A DNA stretch of 64,000 bases, from assembly GCF_001886715.1 (NCBI RefSeq), contig NZ_CP018082.1, forward strand, positions 3,596,001 through 3,660,000, read 5' to 3'. The DNA is from Nocardia mangyaensis (GTDB lineage: Bacteria; Actinomycetota; Actinomycetes; Mycobacteriales; Mycobacteriaceae). Positions 8,349 to 16,256 of the stretch are shown in pieces (position 1 is the first letter of the stretch; the number at the start of each line of letters is the position of its first letter). The notes under the pieces are model-generated. The model was given only the letters and a program-made list of their open reading frames with translations, made no database searches and was not told the DNA's origin. The position numbers and the translations under genes are program-made.

Positions 8349-9230
8349 TCAGGCTTTGGGGCGCTCCGGCAGGACGAGCTGGGCGCCGGTGGTGGGATGG
8401 TCGAAGACGTCGACCGGGTGCCGGTAGATGTCGGTGAGCAGTTCGGGGGTGAGGACGTCGCGTGGTGGGCCGTCGGCGGCGACGCGGCCCTCGTCCAGGA
8501 CCGTGACGCGGTCGGCGTAGGCGGCGGCGACGCCGAGGTCGTGGACGACCACGACCACCGCGGCACCGTCGGCGGCCCGGGCGGCGGCCAGGCGTAGGAC
8601 GGCTTCCTGGTGGCCGATGTCGAGGGCGGCGGTGGGCTCGTCGAGCAGCACGGTGGCGGTGTCCTGGGCGAGGACCCGGGCCAGGGCAACGCGGGCGCGT
8701 TCGCCGCCGGACAGCGACGGGAAGATCCGTGCGGCGAGGTGGGCGACGTCGGTGGCGGCGAGGGCTTCGGCGATGAGTTCGTCGTCGCGGTCGGCGGCAG
8801 GGGTGTGCAGCCAGGGGGAGCGGCCCATGGCGACGACCTCGCGGGCGGTGAACGGGAAGCCGACGCTGTGGGACTGGGGCAGCACGGCACGGCGGCGGGC
8901 CATGTCGGCATGGGTCCAGTGGGAGAGGGCGTGGCCTTCGAGTTTCACGGTGCCGGTGGTGGGCTCGAGTTCGCCCGCGAGGGCGGCGAGCAGGCTCGAC
9001 TTGCCCGCTCCGTTCGGGCCGACCAGTGCGACGATCTCGCCCGCAGCGACCCCGAAATCGACGTCCGCGAGTACGGTCCGGTTGCCGCGTTGCACGGTGA
9101 GCCCGGTCGCGCGCAGGGTGACCGTGCCGGGTTCCGGCCGGGCCGGTACATCGGGAGTGCGGGCGAACAGCGACCGCCAGGGGGTCGGGCGCCGTCGGGT
9201 TCGGGGCTTGTGCGCGCGGAGGTCGGTCAT
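8349..9230 (-). CDS. hmuV: Heme ABC transporter ATP-binding protein
   Basis: A 293-residue ABC ATPase of the FecE/HmuV class. Walker A is GPNGAGKSS, the signature is LSGGERARVALAR, Walker B is VLLDEPTAALD and the switch His is in VVVVHDLG. The start ATG overlaps the stop of the permease gene as ATGA, which fixes it at MTDLRAHK; the open frame further upstream is a shadow of the permease gene. It powers uptake of heme from the cell surface together with the permease and the lipoprotein encoded upstream. Substrate assignment rests on operon structure and similarity to corynebacterial HmuTUV; a ferric-siderophore substrate is the main alternative. Confidence 0.85.
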   Translation of the reverse strand: MTDLRAHKPRTRRRPTPWRSLFARTPDVPARPEPGTVTLRATGLTVQRGNRTVLADVDFGVAAGEIVALVGPNGAGKSSLLAALAGELEPTTGTVKLEGHALSHWTHADMARRRAVLPQSHSVGFPFTAREVVAMGRSPWLHTPAADRDDELIAEALAATDVAHLAARIFPSLSGGERARVALARVLAQDTATVLLDEPTAALDIGHQEAVLRLAAARAADGAAVVVVVHDLGVAAAYADRVTVLDEGRVAADGPPRDVLTPELLTDIYRHPVDVFDHPTTGAQLVLPERPKA

Positions 9231-10348
9231 CCCCAGCCTCCCGCCCGCGCCCGGGTTCGGCGCAGCAGCCAGAAGAAGAACGGGCCACCGATCAGCGAGG
9301 TCAGCATCCCCAGCGGCAGGTCGGCATTGTCGACGAGCGTGCGGGCGGCGACATCGGCGCCGAGCAGGACCACCGCGCCGACGATCGCGCTGAGCGGGAC
9401 CAGCACGCGGTGCCCCGGTCCGACGAGCATCCGCACCAGATGGGGCACGATCAGGCCGACGAACAAGATGATGCCGCTGAACGCCACCCCGGCGGCGGTG
9501 AGCACGGCCACCGCCACGATGACCTGTCTGCGCAACCGTTCCACATCGACACCGAGATGCCGGGCCGCGGAGTCGCCGAGTGCGAGCAGATCGAGCCGGG
9601 GCGCGATGAGGATCGCGGCGAGGATGCCGGCGCAGGCCAGCGTCGTCACCACCGCGACCGCGGACCAGGTGGCGCCGTTGAGGCTGCCCAGTTGCCAGAA
9701 CACGATCTGATCGCGGGCAGCGGGCGTGGCGACGAACAGCAGGAACGCGATCAGTCCGCCCGCGAAGGCGTTGATCGCGACCCCGGTGAGGATGAGCGTG
9801 ACGACCTCGGTGCGCCCGCCCGACCGCGACAGCACGTACACGAGCGCGGTGGTGATGAGCCCGGCGACGAACGCGGCGGCCGCGATCGACCAGGAGGCCA
9901 TGAACGCGCCACCGACCACGATCACTGTGCCCGCGCCCACCGCGGCGCCGGCCGACACTCCGATCACTCCCGGCTCGGCGAGCGGGTTGGCGAACACGCC
10001 CTGCAACAGCGCACCCGCTGTCGCCAGGGACGCGCCGACCAGGATGGCGAGCGCGACGCGCGGGAAGCGCACCTCCCACAGCGTCACCTCGCCGGCGGGG
10101 TGCGCGGGCACCGGGCCGAGGTCGAGGCCGATCCGGTGTGCGACGCTGCCGAGTACTTCGGCGGCGGTGGTCGGTACCTGGCCCAGCACCGACGACACCA
10201 GCGCCAGCACGACCAGCGCCAGCAGTGCGGCGGCGAAGACGATGGTGACGCGGGTGGTCCGATGCTTGGGGTGTGGCAGCGGGTCGGGGGTCGCGTCGGT
10301 GATCCGCGGGGTGGTCGCGGAGGTGGTCAGGTCGGGGGCATCGCTCAT
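9227..10348 (-). CDS. hmuU: Heme ABC transporter permease (FecCD family)
   Basis: A 373-residue FecCD/BtuC-type permease with about ten hydrophobic segments after a polar N-terminus of about 35 residues. Typical family segments are PRVALAILVGASLATAGALL near the first third and GLIVPHLVR in the second half. Its ATG (10348) overlaps the stop of hmuT as ATGA, and its own stop overlaps the start of hmuV. The three genes therefore form one translationally coupled operon. It forms the membrane channel of the importer. Confidence 0.87.
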   Translation of the reverse strand: MSDAPDLTTSATTPRITDATPDPLPHPKHRTTRVTIVFAAALLALVVLALVSSVLGQVPTTAAEVLGSVAHRIGLDLGPVPAHPAGEVTLWEVRFPRVALAILVGASLATAGALLQGVFANPLAEPGVIGVSAGAAVGAGTVIVVGGAFMASWSIAAAAFVAGLITTALVYVLSRSGGRTEVVTLILTGVAINAFAGGLIAFLLFVATPAARDQIVFWQLGSLNGATWSAVAVVTTLACAGILAAILIAPRLDLLALGDSAARHLGVDVERLRRQVIVAVAVLTAAGVAFSGIILFVGLIVPHLVRMLVGPGHRVLVPLSAIVGAVVLLGADVAARTLVDNADLPLGMLTSLIGGPFFFWLLRRTRARAGGWG

Positions 10349-11358
10349 GCCGGTTCGCCGTAGACGGCCTCGGACAGGGCCGAGATGACGCGTCCGGTGT
10401 TGGGGCCGAAGCTCAGGACCACGGCGTCGGACATGTCGACCACGCGGTGGCCGCGCCCGGCGGGGGTCTGGGCGATGCCGGGGATCTTCACCAGTCCGTC
10501 GACGCCGCCGACCGACTCCAGTCCGTCCGACATCACCAGCATCACATCGGGCGCGGCGGCGATCATGGCCTCGCTGGTGATGGCGACGAACGGTTCGTCG
10601 ATCCCGGCGGCGGTGCCCGCGTCGATCCCGCCGATGGCGGTGATCAGGGAGTCCGCGCCCGAGCCGGGTCCGGCGATCATCGTGATCGCGGTGCTGCGCA
10701 GGTACAGGAACGCGATCTTGGGTTGCGGGTCCTGTGCCGGTACGGCGGCGCTGGCGGCGGCGATCTCGTCGCTGGTGCGCTGTCCGAGTGCCGTACCCGC
10801 GGCGGAGACGCCCAGTGCGTCGGCGACGGCCTGAATCTGCGGGACCACGCCGTCCATGGTGCGCTGCGGATCGAAGTAGACGACGGTGACGCCCGCGGCG
10901 CGCAGTTGGTCGCGCACGGCGGGCGCGGCGCTGGTGGTGTCGGTGAGGAAGACCGACGGGCGCAGCGCGAGGACCGCTTCGACGCTGAGGGCGCCGTTGC
11001 CGCCCGCCACGTTCGGCACGTCGGCGACGGCCGGGAAGGAGGCGGAGGTGCTGCGGCCGACGAGGTTCTCGCCGAGGCCGAGGGCCCACACGGTCTGGGC
11101 GATGGTTCCGTAGCGGTCGACGGCGATGATCCGTGACACGTCGGTGACGGGGACCTCGGTGCCGTCGAAGGACCGCGCGGTCGTCGGGAGCTGTGGCGTC
11201 GGCGCGGGTCCGATCGGGACCGGGTCGAGGTCGCCGAGTTGCGCCGTCGACGGTCCGCCGGTTGTTGCAGTCGATGCAGTATTGCTGTCGGTGCACGCGG
11301 TGACTCCGGTCAGCAGCGTCACCGTGATCATCGCCGTCAGCAGACCACGCAGTTTCAT
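10345..11358 (-). CDS. hmuT: Heme-binding lipoprotein (TroA/BtuF fold)
   Basis: A 337-residue substrate-binding lipoprotein. The signal peptide MKLRGLLTAMITVTLLTG ends in a lipobox VTAC, predicting lipid anchoring at the outer face of the membrane. The mature part has the TroA-like fold of heme and siderophore binding proteins, with LRPSVFLTDTTSAAP and a Tyr/His-containing body. The start at 11358 is preferred over an ATG at 11379: a -10 TAGCCT ends 7 nt before it, giving a nearly leaderless mRNA, and the iron box covers that -10. The 11379 ATG overlaps the stop of the aldo/keto reductase and would give low-level coupled translation. Confidence 0.83.
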   Translation of the reverse strand: MKLRGLLTAMITVTLLTGVTACTDSNTASTATTGGPSTAQLGDLDPVPIGPAPTPQLPTTARSFDGTEVPVTDVSRIIAVDRYGTIAQTVWALGLGENLVGRSTSASFPAVADVPNVAGGNGALSVEAVLALRPSVFLTDTTSAAPAVRDQLRAAGVTVVYFDPQRTMDGVVPQIQAVADALGVSAAGTALGQRTSDEIAAASAAVPAQDPQPKIAFLYLRSTAITMIAGPGSGADSLITAIGGIDAGTAAGIDEPFVAITSEAMIAAAPDVMLVMSDGLESVGGVDGLVKIPGIAQTPAGRGHRVVDMSDAVVLSFGPNTGRVISALSEAVYGEPA

Positions 11359-11377
11359 GAAGGTAAGGCTAGCCATC
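11359..11377. promoter_or_regulatory. IdeR/DtxR iron box at hmuT
   Basis: AAGGTAAGGCTAGCC matches 13 of 15 core positions of common iron-box variants (AGGTAAGGCTAACC type). It covers the -10 hexamer TAGCCT (minus strand, 11371-11366) and touches the hmuT start codon. Binding of iron-loaded IdeR here would block hmuTUV transcription when iron is sufficient, as known for corynebacterial hmu genes. Confidence 0.65.
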
Positions 11378-12353
11378 ATTCGGAACGGGCGCTCACATCG
11401 TCCAGTGCCGCGGCGATCGCGCGCGGCAACTCGAGGGTCTCGGCGGCCAGCACGCCGGTGAGCTGACCGATGTCACGGGCACCGACGATCATGCTCGCGA
11501 TCCCCGGTCGATCGCGAATCCAGGCGAGGGCGACCGCCAGTGGCGAGGTGCCGAGTCCGTCGGCGGCGGTCACCAGCGCGTCGACCACCCTGGTCGCGCG
11601 GTCGTCGTCGAGCCTGCGCCGGATCTCGGCCGCCGTGGCCTCGTCCGCGCCCCGCGAGTCCGCGGGGACCCCGTCGCGGTACTTGCCGGTGAGGACGCCG
11701 CCGGCCAGTGGTGCCGAGGCGATGATGCCGACGCCGTGGTGGCGAGCGGCGGGAATCACATCGTTCTCGGTGCCACGGGCGAGCAACGAGTACGGGCTCT
11801 GTGCCGCGGCGATCGGGGCGATCGCCGCGAGACTGGCCAGTTGCCAGGCCGCGAAGCCGCGCACACCCGCGTACCGGGTCCGCCCGGTGCGCACCGCGGT
11901 CTCGAGGGTCGCGGCGACCTCGTCGAGCGGGGTGTAGGGGTCCCAGGCGGCGATGCTCCAGATGTCGAGGTGGTCGGTGCCCAGTTCGAGCAGGCTGCGG
12001 TCGAGTTGCTTGAGCAGGGTTCGGCGCGAGGCGTCGATCACCGGGCCGGTCGCCGCGGGGGCGGGCATGCTGTCGCCGACACCGGCGCCGGGCGGGTGCA
12101 GCACGACGCCCGCGCTGCCGCTGAGTACCAGATCGTCACGGGCGACGAGGTCGCCGAGCAGATCGGCGAGGATCCGCTGTGCGGCGCCGTCGCCGTAGAC
12201 GGGGGAGAGGTCGACGAGCGTGCCACCGGCTTCGGTGAACGCTGTCAACTGCACTGATGCCTCGTCGGCGTCGGTATGAGTCCCCCAGGTATGGGTCGCC
12301 AAGCCGATTCGCGACACCCGAAGGCCGCTGCGTCCCACCGTCCGCTGTTCCAT
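11376..12353 (-). CDS. Aldo/keto reductase
   Basis: A 325-residue TIM-barrel NADPH-dependent oxidoreductase. The N-terminus MEQRTVGRSGLRVSRIGLA is characteristic; the catalytic Asp/Tyr segment (VDLSPVYGDG) and the cofactor-binding end (GIASMIVGARDIGQL) are visible. It starts at the ATG at 12353; the frame extends further upstream, but that part does not look like family sequence. A -10 TAGGCT lies at 12389-12384. The stop overlaps an ATG of hmuT as ATGA, so it may be cotranscribed with the heme operon, which also has its own iron-regulated promoter. The substrate is unknown. Confidence 0.85.
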   Translation of the reverse strand: MEQRTVGRSGLRVSRIGLATHTWGTHTDADEASVQLTAFTEAGGTLVDLSPVYGDGAAQRILADLLGDLVARDDLVLSGSAGVVLHPPGAGVGDSMPAPAATGPVIDASRRTLLKQLDRSLLELGTDHLDIWSIAAWDPYTPLDEVAATLETAVRTGRTRYAGVRGFAAWQLASLAAIAPIAAAQSPYSLLARGTENDVIPAARHHGVGIIASAPLAGGVLTGKYRDGVPADSRGADEATAAEIRRRLDDDRATRVVDALVTAADGLGTSPLAVALAWIRDRPGIASMIVGARDIGQLTGVLAAETLELPRAIAAALDDVSARSE

Positions 12354-12522
12354 CACCGCGCCCGCGCTTTCGTCACGGCGACAGCCTAATGGGCCCACCT
12401 GTCTGCCCTGCTCCGACGACCCGGGGGCGCACCGGTGTGAATCCGATCGCATGGTGGCGGGCGGCGGCTGTGGGCGGCGGCGGGTAGGGTCGCTGCGTGA
12501 TCGCGGCCGGTATCGGCCGCAG

Positions 12523-12582
12523 GTGAGGCAAAAGCCCAGGAGGACGCGGTCTTTCGGGCGTGAGGCAGCAGGAGGACGCGGT
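12523..12582 (+). repeat. Duplicated translation-initiation region before uppP
   Basis: GTGAGGCA (12523 and 12560) and AGGAGGACGCGGT (12538 and 12570) each occur twice, separated by 37 and 32 bp. Both copies carry a strong ribosome-binding site, but only the second leads directly into the uppP start. It looks like an old tandem duplication that has diverged. Confidence 0.6.
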
Positions 12583-13522
12583 GGGCGAGTCGATGACCTG
12601 GTTCCAGGCATTGATACTCGGACTGGTGCAGGGGCTCACCGAGTTCCTGCCGATCTCCTCCTCCGGACACATGCGGATCGTCTCGGGCGTGTTCTTCGGT
12701 GACGACGCGGGTGCCTCGTTCACCGCCGTCACCCAGCTCGGCACCGAGCTCGCGGTGCTGGTGTACTTCGCCAAGGACATCCGGCGCATCGTCATCGCCT
12801 GGTTCACCACGCTGGGTATGCGGTGGCGGGAACGTTCGCAGCGGGAGGTCGCCGTCGGTGACCGGGTGACCACGAAACTGCCGGTGATGGATCGCAGCGC
12901 TCGCGACGCCCACGAACGCGACACCCAGCGTGAGCTGGACTATCGCATCGGCTGGTACGTGATCATCGCCACCATCCCGATCGGTGTGCTGGGTTTCCTG
13001 TTCAAGGACGAGATCCGGACCGGGGCCCGCAACCTGTGGCTGGTGTCGTTCATGTTGATCGCGTTCGCACTGGTCATCGCCGCCGGCGAGTACTACGGCA
13101 GCAAGATCCGGCCGATCGAGAAGCTGACCACCCGCGACGGGTTGATCATGGGTCTGGCCCAGTGCCTGGCGCTGATTCCCGGCGTCTCGCGTTCGGGGGC
13201 GACCTCGACCGCTGGTCTGTTCCTGGGTCTGCAGCGCGAGGCGGCGGTGCGCTTCTCGTTCCTGCTGGCCATTCCCGCGGTCACCGCGTCGGGCCTGTTC
13301 AGCTTGCCCGATGCCTTCGAACCCGCCGGTGAGGGGCTCAATGCGAGTGGCATGCAGTTGCTGGTCGCCACCGTCGTGGCCTTTGTCGTCGGCTATGCCT
13401 CGGTGGCCTGGCTGCTCAAGTTCGTCAGCAACCATTCGCTGTACTGGTTCGTCGGTTACCGGATCATCGTCGGCCTGATCGTGATGGGCCTGCTCGCCGC
13501 GGGCGTCGTCTCGGCGACCTGA
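12581..13522 (+). CDS. uppP: Undecaprenyl-diphosphatase
   Basis: A 313-residue membrane phosphatase that recycles undecaprenyl diphosphate for cell-wall synthesis (bacitracin resistance protein BacA/UppP). Both family signatures are clear: [15 protein letters not shown] near the N-terminus and [14 protein letters not shown] in the second half. The chain is longer than the usual 270-280 residues because of a charged insert of roughly 40 residues (about 75-115) in a cytoplasmic loop. The GTG at 12581 is chosen because AGGAGG lies 5 nt upstream; the in-frame ATG at 12593 is the alternative. It heads a block conserved near mshC in mycobacteria. Confidence 0.9.
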   Translation: MGESMTWFQALILGLVQGLTEFLPISSSGHMRIVSGVFFGDDAGASFTAVTQLGTELAVLVYFAKDIRRIVIAWFTTLGMRWRERSQREVAVGDRVTTKLPVMDRSARDAHERDTQRELDYRIGWYVIIATIPIGVLGFLFKDEIRTGARNLWLVSFMLIAFALVIAAGEYYGSKIRPIEKLTTRDGLIMGLAQCLALIPGVSRSGATSTAGLFLGLQREAAVRFSFLLAIPAVTASGLFSLPDAFEPAGEGLNASGMQLLVATVVAFVVGYASVAWLLKFVSNHSLYWFVGYRIIVGLIVMGLLAAGVVSAT

Positions 13523-13554
13523 GCGCGGTGAGCACTGATGGCTAGGCTGGTGTC

Positions 13555-14271
13555 ATGACGGTGATCCTGCTCCGGCACGGAGTGTCCACCTCCAATACCG
13601 CGCGCACCCTCGCGGGGCGCGCACCCGGAGTCGAGCTGACCGAACGCGGCACCGAGCAGGCGGCCGCGGTCGCCGACCGGCTCGCGACGCTGCCGATCGA
13701 GCACATCGCCAGCTCACCGCTGCTGCGCTGTCAGCGTACGGTGGCGCCGCTGGCCGACAAGCTCGGGCTGGAACCGGACTGCGACGAGCGGCTCATCGAG
13801 GTCGACTACGGTGACTGGACCGGGCGCCCGATCGCTGAACTGCTCACCGAACCGCTGTGGCAGGTCGTGCAGCGGCACGCCTCCGGTGCGGTGTTCCCCG
13901 GTGGCGAAGGGCTCGCGCAGATGCAGCAGCGTGCGGTGGGCGCGGTGCGCGATATCGAGCGGAGCCTGTCCGAGCGTGCGGGCCGCGATGTGTTGTGGCT
14001 GGCGTGCGCGCACGGAGATGTCATCAAGTCGATCCTGGCCGACGCGCTCGGCCTGCATCTGGACGGCTTCCAGCGGATCGCGGTGGAGCCGGCCTCGATC
14101 AGCGTCGTGCGCTACACCCGGCACGGACCGGCGGTGTGGAAGTTCAACGACACCGGCGCCGATCTGTCCGCCTTGGCCGCCGCCGCACCGACGTCGTCGA
14201 CGCCTGGTGGAGAGGTGCCGGGGGCCGCGAGCGCGGATAATGGGAATGCGAGGCACCGCGATTCCCCTTAG
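13555..14271 (+). CDS. Histidine phosphatase (MSMEG_4193-type phosphomutase family)
   Basis: A 238-residue phosphoglycerate-mutase-like protein. The phosphorylated His is in LLRHGVSTSN near residue 8 and the second catalytic His is in ACAHGDVIKS. Its place between uppP and the DUF3090 gene matches the actinobacterial block represented by Rv2135c-Rv2133c. The substrate is not known for the family. The start is supported by a -10-like TAGGCT (13543-13548) exactly 6 nt before the ATG, typical of a leaderless message. The C-terminal 40 residues are Ala/Pro-rich and poorly conserved-looking. Confidence 0.87.
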   Translation: MTVILLRHGVSTSNTARTLAGRAPGVELTERGTEQAAAVADRLATLPIEHIASSPLLRCQRTVAPLADKLGLEPDCDERLIEVDYGDWTGRPIAELLTEPLWQVVQRHASGAVFPGGEGLAQMQQRAVGAVRDIERSLSERAGRDVLWLACAHGDVIKSILADALGLHLDGFQRIAVEPASISVVRYTRHGPAVWKFNDTGADLSALAAAAPTSSTPGGEVPGAASADNGNARHRDSP

Positions 14272-14321
14272 AGGGAGGGTGTTCGTGTGTGTCGATCAGG
14301 GTCACGTATCAGGAGGTGCAT

Positions 14322-14909
14322 GTGTCACGCGCAATCCATGTATTCCGCACCCCCGATCGTTTCGTCGCCGGTACCGTCGGCGAGCCGGGCGATCGTTCGT
14401 TCTACCTGCAGGCCGTGCAGGAACCGCGCGTGGTCAGCGTGCTGCTGGAGAAGCAGCAGGTGAAGGTGCTCGCCGACCGGATGGGCCTGCTGCTGGACGA
14501 GGTGGCGCGCCGTTTCAACGCCGAGGTGCCGCCTGAGGGTGAGGACGTGCACGATGTGGCGCCGCTGGTCACCCCCATAGACACCGAGTTCCGGGTCGGC
14601 ACCATGGGTCTGGGCTGGGACGCCGACGCCAATGCCGTGGTGGTCGAGTTGTTGGCGATCACCGAGACCGAGGTCGACGAGTCGGTGGTGCTCGATGACA
14701 CCGACGAGGGTCCCGATGCGGTGCGGGTGTTTCTCACCCCGATCCAGGCCCGGGAGTTCGCGTTGCGTTCGGCGCGGGTGATCGCGGCGGGGCGCCCGCC
14801 GTGTCCGTTGTGTGGGGAGCCGCTCTCGGCGCGCGGGCACATGTGTGTGCGCACCAACGGCTACAAGCGCGGCGAGATCTTCGGCGCGGCCGAGATCGAG
14901 GAGGAGTGA
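14322..14909 (+). CDS. DUF3090 family protein
   Basis: A 195-residue conserved actinobacterial protein of unknown biochemical function (Rv2134c type). The N-terminal part begins SRAIHVFRTPDRFVAGTVG. The C-terminal part has a CPLCGEPL...GHMCVRTNGY element with three cysteines and a His, suggesting a small metal-binding knuckle. The GTG at 14322 is chosen because AGGAGG precedes it by 5 nt. It is followed after 4 bp by the SCO1664-type gene, so both are cotranscribed, probably with the phosphatase gene. Confidence 0.88.
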   Translation: MSRAIHVFRTPDRFVAGTVGEPGDRSFYLQAVQEPRVVSVLLEKQQVKVLADRMGLLLDEVARRFNAEVPPEGEDVHDVAPLVTPIDTEFRVGTMGLGWDADANAVVVELLAITETEVDESVVLDDTDEGPDAVRVFLTPIQAREFALRSARVIAAGRPPCPLCGEPLSARGHMCVRTNGYKRGEIFGAAEIEEE

Positions 14910-14913
14910 CCGG

Positions 14914-15711
14914 GTGTCGGTGATCACCGAGGGCGAGTTGGAGATCGTCGGGCGGGTGGGTGTCGCCAGCAATCTGACGCTGGTGTGTGAGATCGCCGCC
15001 CCCGAACCCGATGGTGCTCCGCTGCGGGTGGTCTACAAGCCGGTGCGTGGGGAACGGCCGCTGTGGGATTTCCCCGATGGCACGCTCGCCGGGCGTGAGG
15101 TGGCGTCCTATCTGATCTCCGAGCAGCTCGGCTGGGGTGTGATCCCCGAGACGGTGTTGCGTGATGGGCCGTTCGGGCCGGGCATGGTGCAGCGCTGGGT
15201 GACCTCGGTGGACAATCACACCGATGCCAGGCAGCGGCACGACCTGGTCGATCTGTGTACGCCGGGCACCGTCCCGACCGGGTTCTGCGAGGTGCTGCGC
15301 GCGCTCGATGGTGACGGCAACGAGGTCTCGCTCATCCATGCCGACGATCCGCGCCTGCAGCGGATGGCGGTGCTGGATCTGTTGCTCAACAACGCCGATC
15401 GCAAGGGCGGGCACGCGCTCGAAGGCGTCGATGGTCAGGTGTATGGGGTCGACCACGGCATCTGCTTGCACACTGAGCCGAAACTGCGGACAGTGCTGTG
15501 GGGGTGGGCCGGGCACGCGGTGCACGAGTCGCTGCTCACCGACATCATGACCTTCGCCGCGAATCTGTCCGGTGCGGTGGCGGATTCGCTGGCGGTGCAC
15601 ATCACCGATGCCGAGGTCACCGCGTTGACCGAGCGCACGAAGGCGTTGCTCGAGGACCCGGTGATGCCGGTGCCGAACTCCGCGCGCCCGATTCCCTGGC
15701 CCGCGTTCTGA
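14914..15711 (+). CDS. SCO1664 family protein (PI3/PI4-kinase-like fold)
   Basis: A 265-residue protein conserved in actinobacteria and distantly related to phosphatidylinositol-3/4-kinase catalytic domains. The elements VVYKPVRGE (nucleotide-binding Lys), LLNNADRKGGHALEG (catalytic-loop Asp-Arg-Lys) and VYGVDHGICLH (metal-binding Asp-His) fit that fold. It starts with GTG at 14914, four bases after the DUF3090 stop, behind GGAGGAG. Its partner or substrate is unknown. Linkage to mshC and a phosphatase gene is conserved in mycobacteria, so a role in small-molecule or protein phosphorylation is plausible inference. Confidence 0.85.
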   Translation: MSVITEGELEIVGRVGVASNLTLVCEIAAPEPDGAPLRVVYKPVRGERPLWDFPDGTLAGREVASYLISEQLGWGVIPETVLRDGPFGPGMVQRWVTSVDNHTDARQRHDLVDLCTPGTVPTGFCEVLRALDGDGNEVSLIHADDPRLQRMAVLDLLLNNADRKGGHALEGVDGQVYGVDHGICLHTEPKLRTVLWGWAGHAVHESLLTDIMTFAANLSGAVADSLAVHITDAEVTALTERTKALLEDPVMPVPNSARPIPWPAF

Positions 15712-15747
15712 GTCGGCACCGGCCTCAGCGGTCGGTGGCTGGTCATC

Positions 15748-16149
15748 TCATCCGATGGCGGTCCCTTCCAGCTCGATGAGCTGGCCGGGTAGCGCCAGGC
15801 GCGTCACGCCGAGCATCGTGGTGGTTGGTGCCACCCCGGCGGCGCCCAATCGTGCGGCCAGCACGCCGTAGTGCTGGAACAGCAGGTCGACGTCGGTGGT
15901 GTAGACGTTGAGCCGGACCAGGTTCGCCAGTGACATCCGCGCCGCGCCGAGAACGGCCTCGAGGTTGTCCAGACTCAGTCCCAGCTGCGCGGCCATGTCC
16001 CCGTCGTGTTCGGGTTTTCCGTCCTTGTCGGTGGCGGTCTGCCCGGAGCAGTACAGGGTGCGGGTGTGTCCGGAGACGATCTCGCCTTGGTTGAATCCCA
16101 GCTCCTGTGACCATGTCACCGGGTTGACCGCGGTTCGTTCGATTGTCAC
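15748..16149 (-). CDS. RidA/YjgF family protein
   Basis: A 133-residue RidA-like protein. Family members hydrolyse reactive enamine/imine intermediates. The SGHTRTLYCSGQTATD segment and the C-terminal PGQLIELEGTAIG fit the fold. The catalytic Arg of true RidA lies in a conserved 'NVVRxxVYTTD' segment, seen here as NLVRLNVYTTD. The GTG at 16149 is preferred (GGAG, 5-nt spacer), giving the normal family length; the open frame continues to 16215. It is transcribed divergently from the WYL regulator, its probable controller. Confidence 0.87.
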   Translation of the reverse strand: MTIERTAVNPVTWSQELGFNQGEIVSGHTRTLYCSGQTATDKDGKPEHDGDMAAQLGLSLDNLEAVLGAARMSLANLVRLNVYTTDVDLLFQHYGVLAARLGAAGVAPTTTMLGVTRLALPGQLIELEGTAIG

Positions 16150-16256
16150 TTCTGCTCCATTCGCTGCGTTTCGGTAGCCGCCGTCGTCGACGGGTGTGGA
16201 CGAGCCTGCCCACAAATCACGACATCCTCGGTCAGGTATTCCGATAGAGTTCTCGG

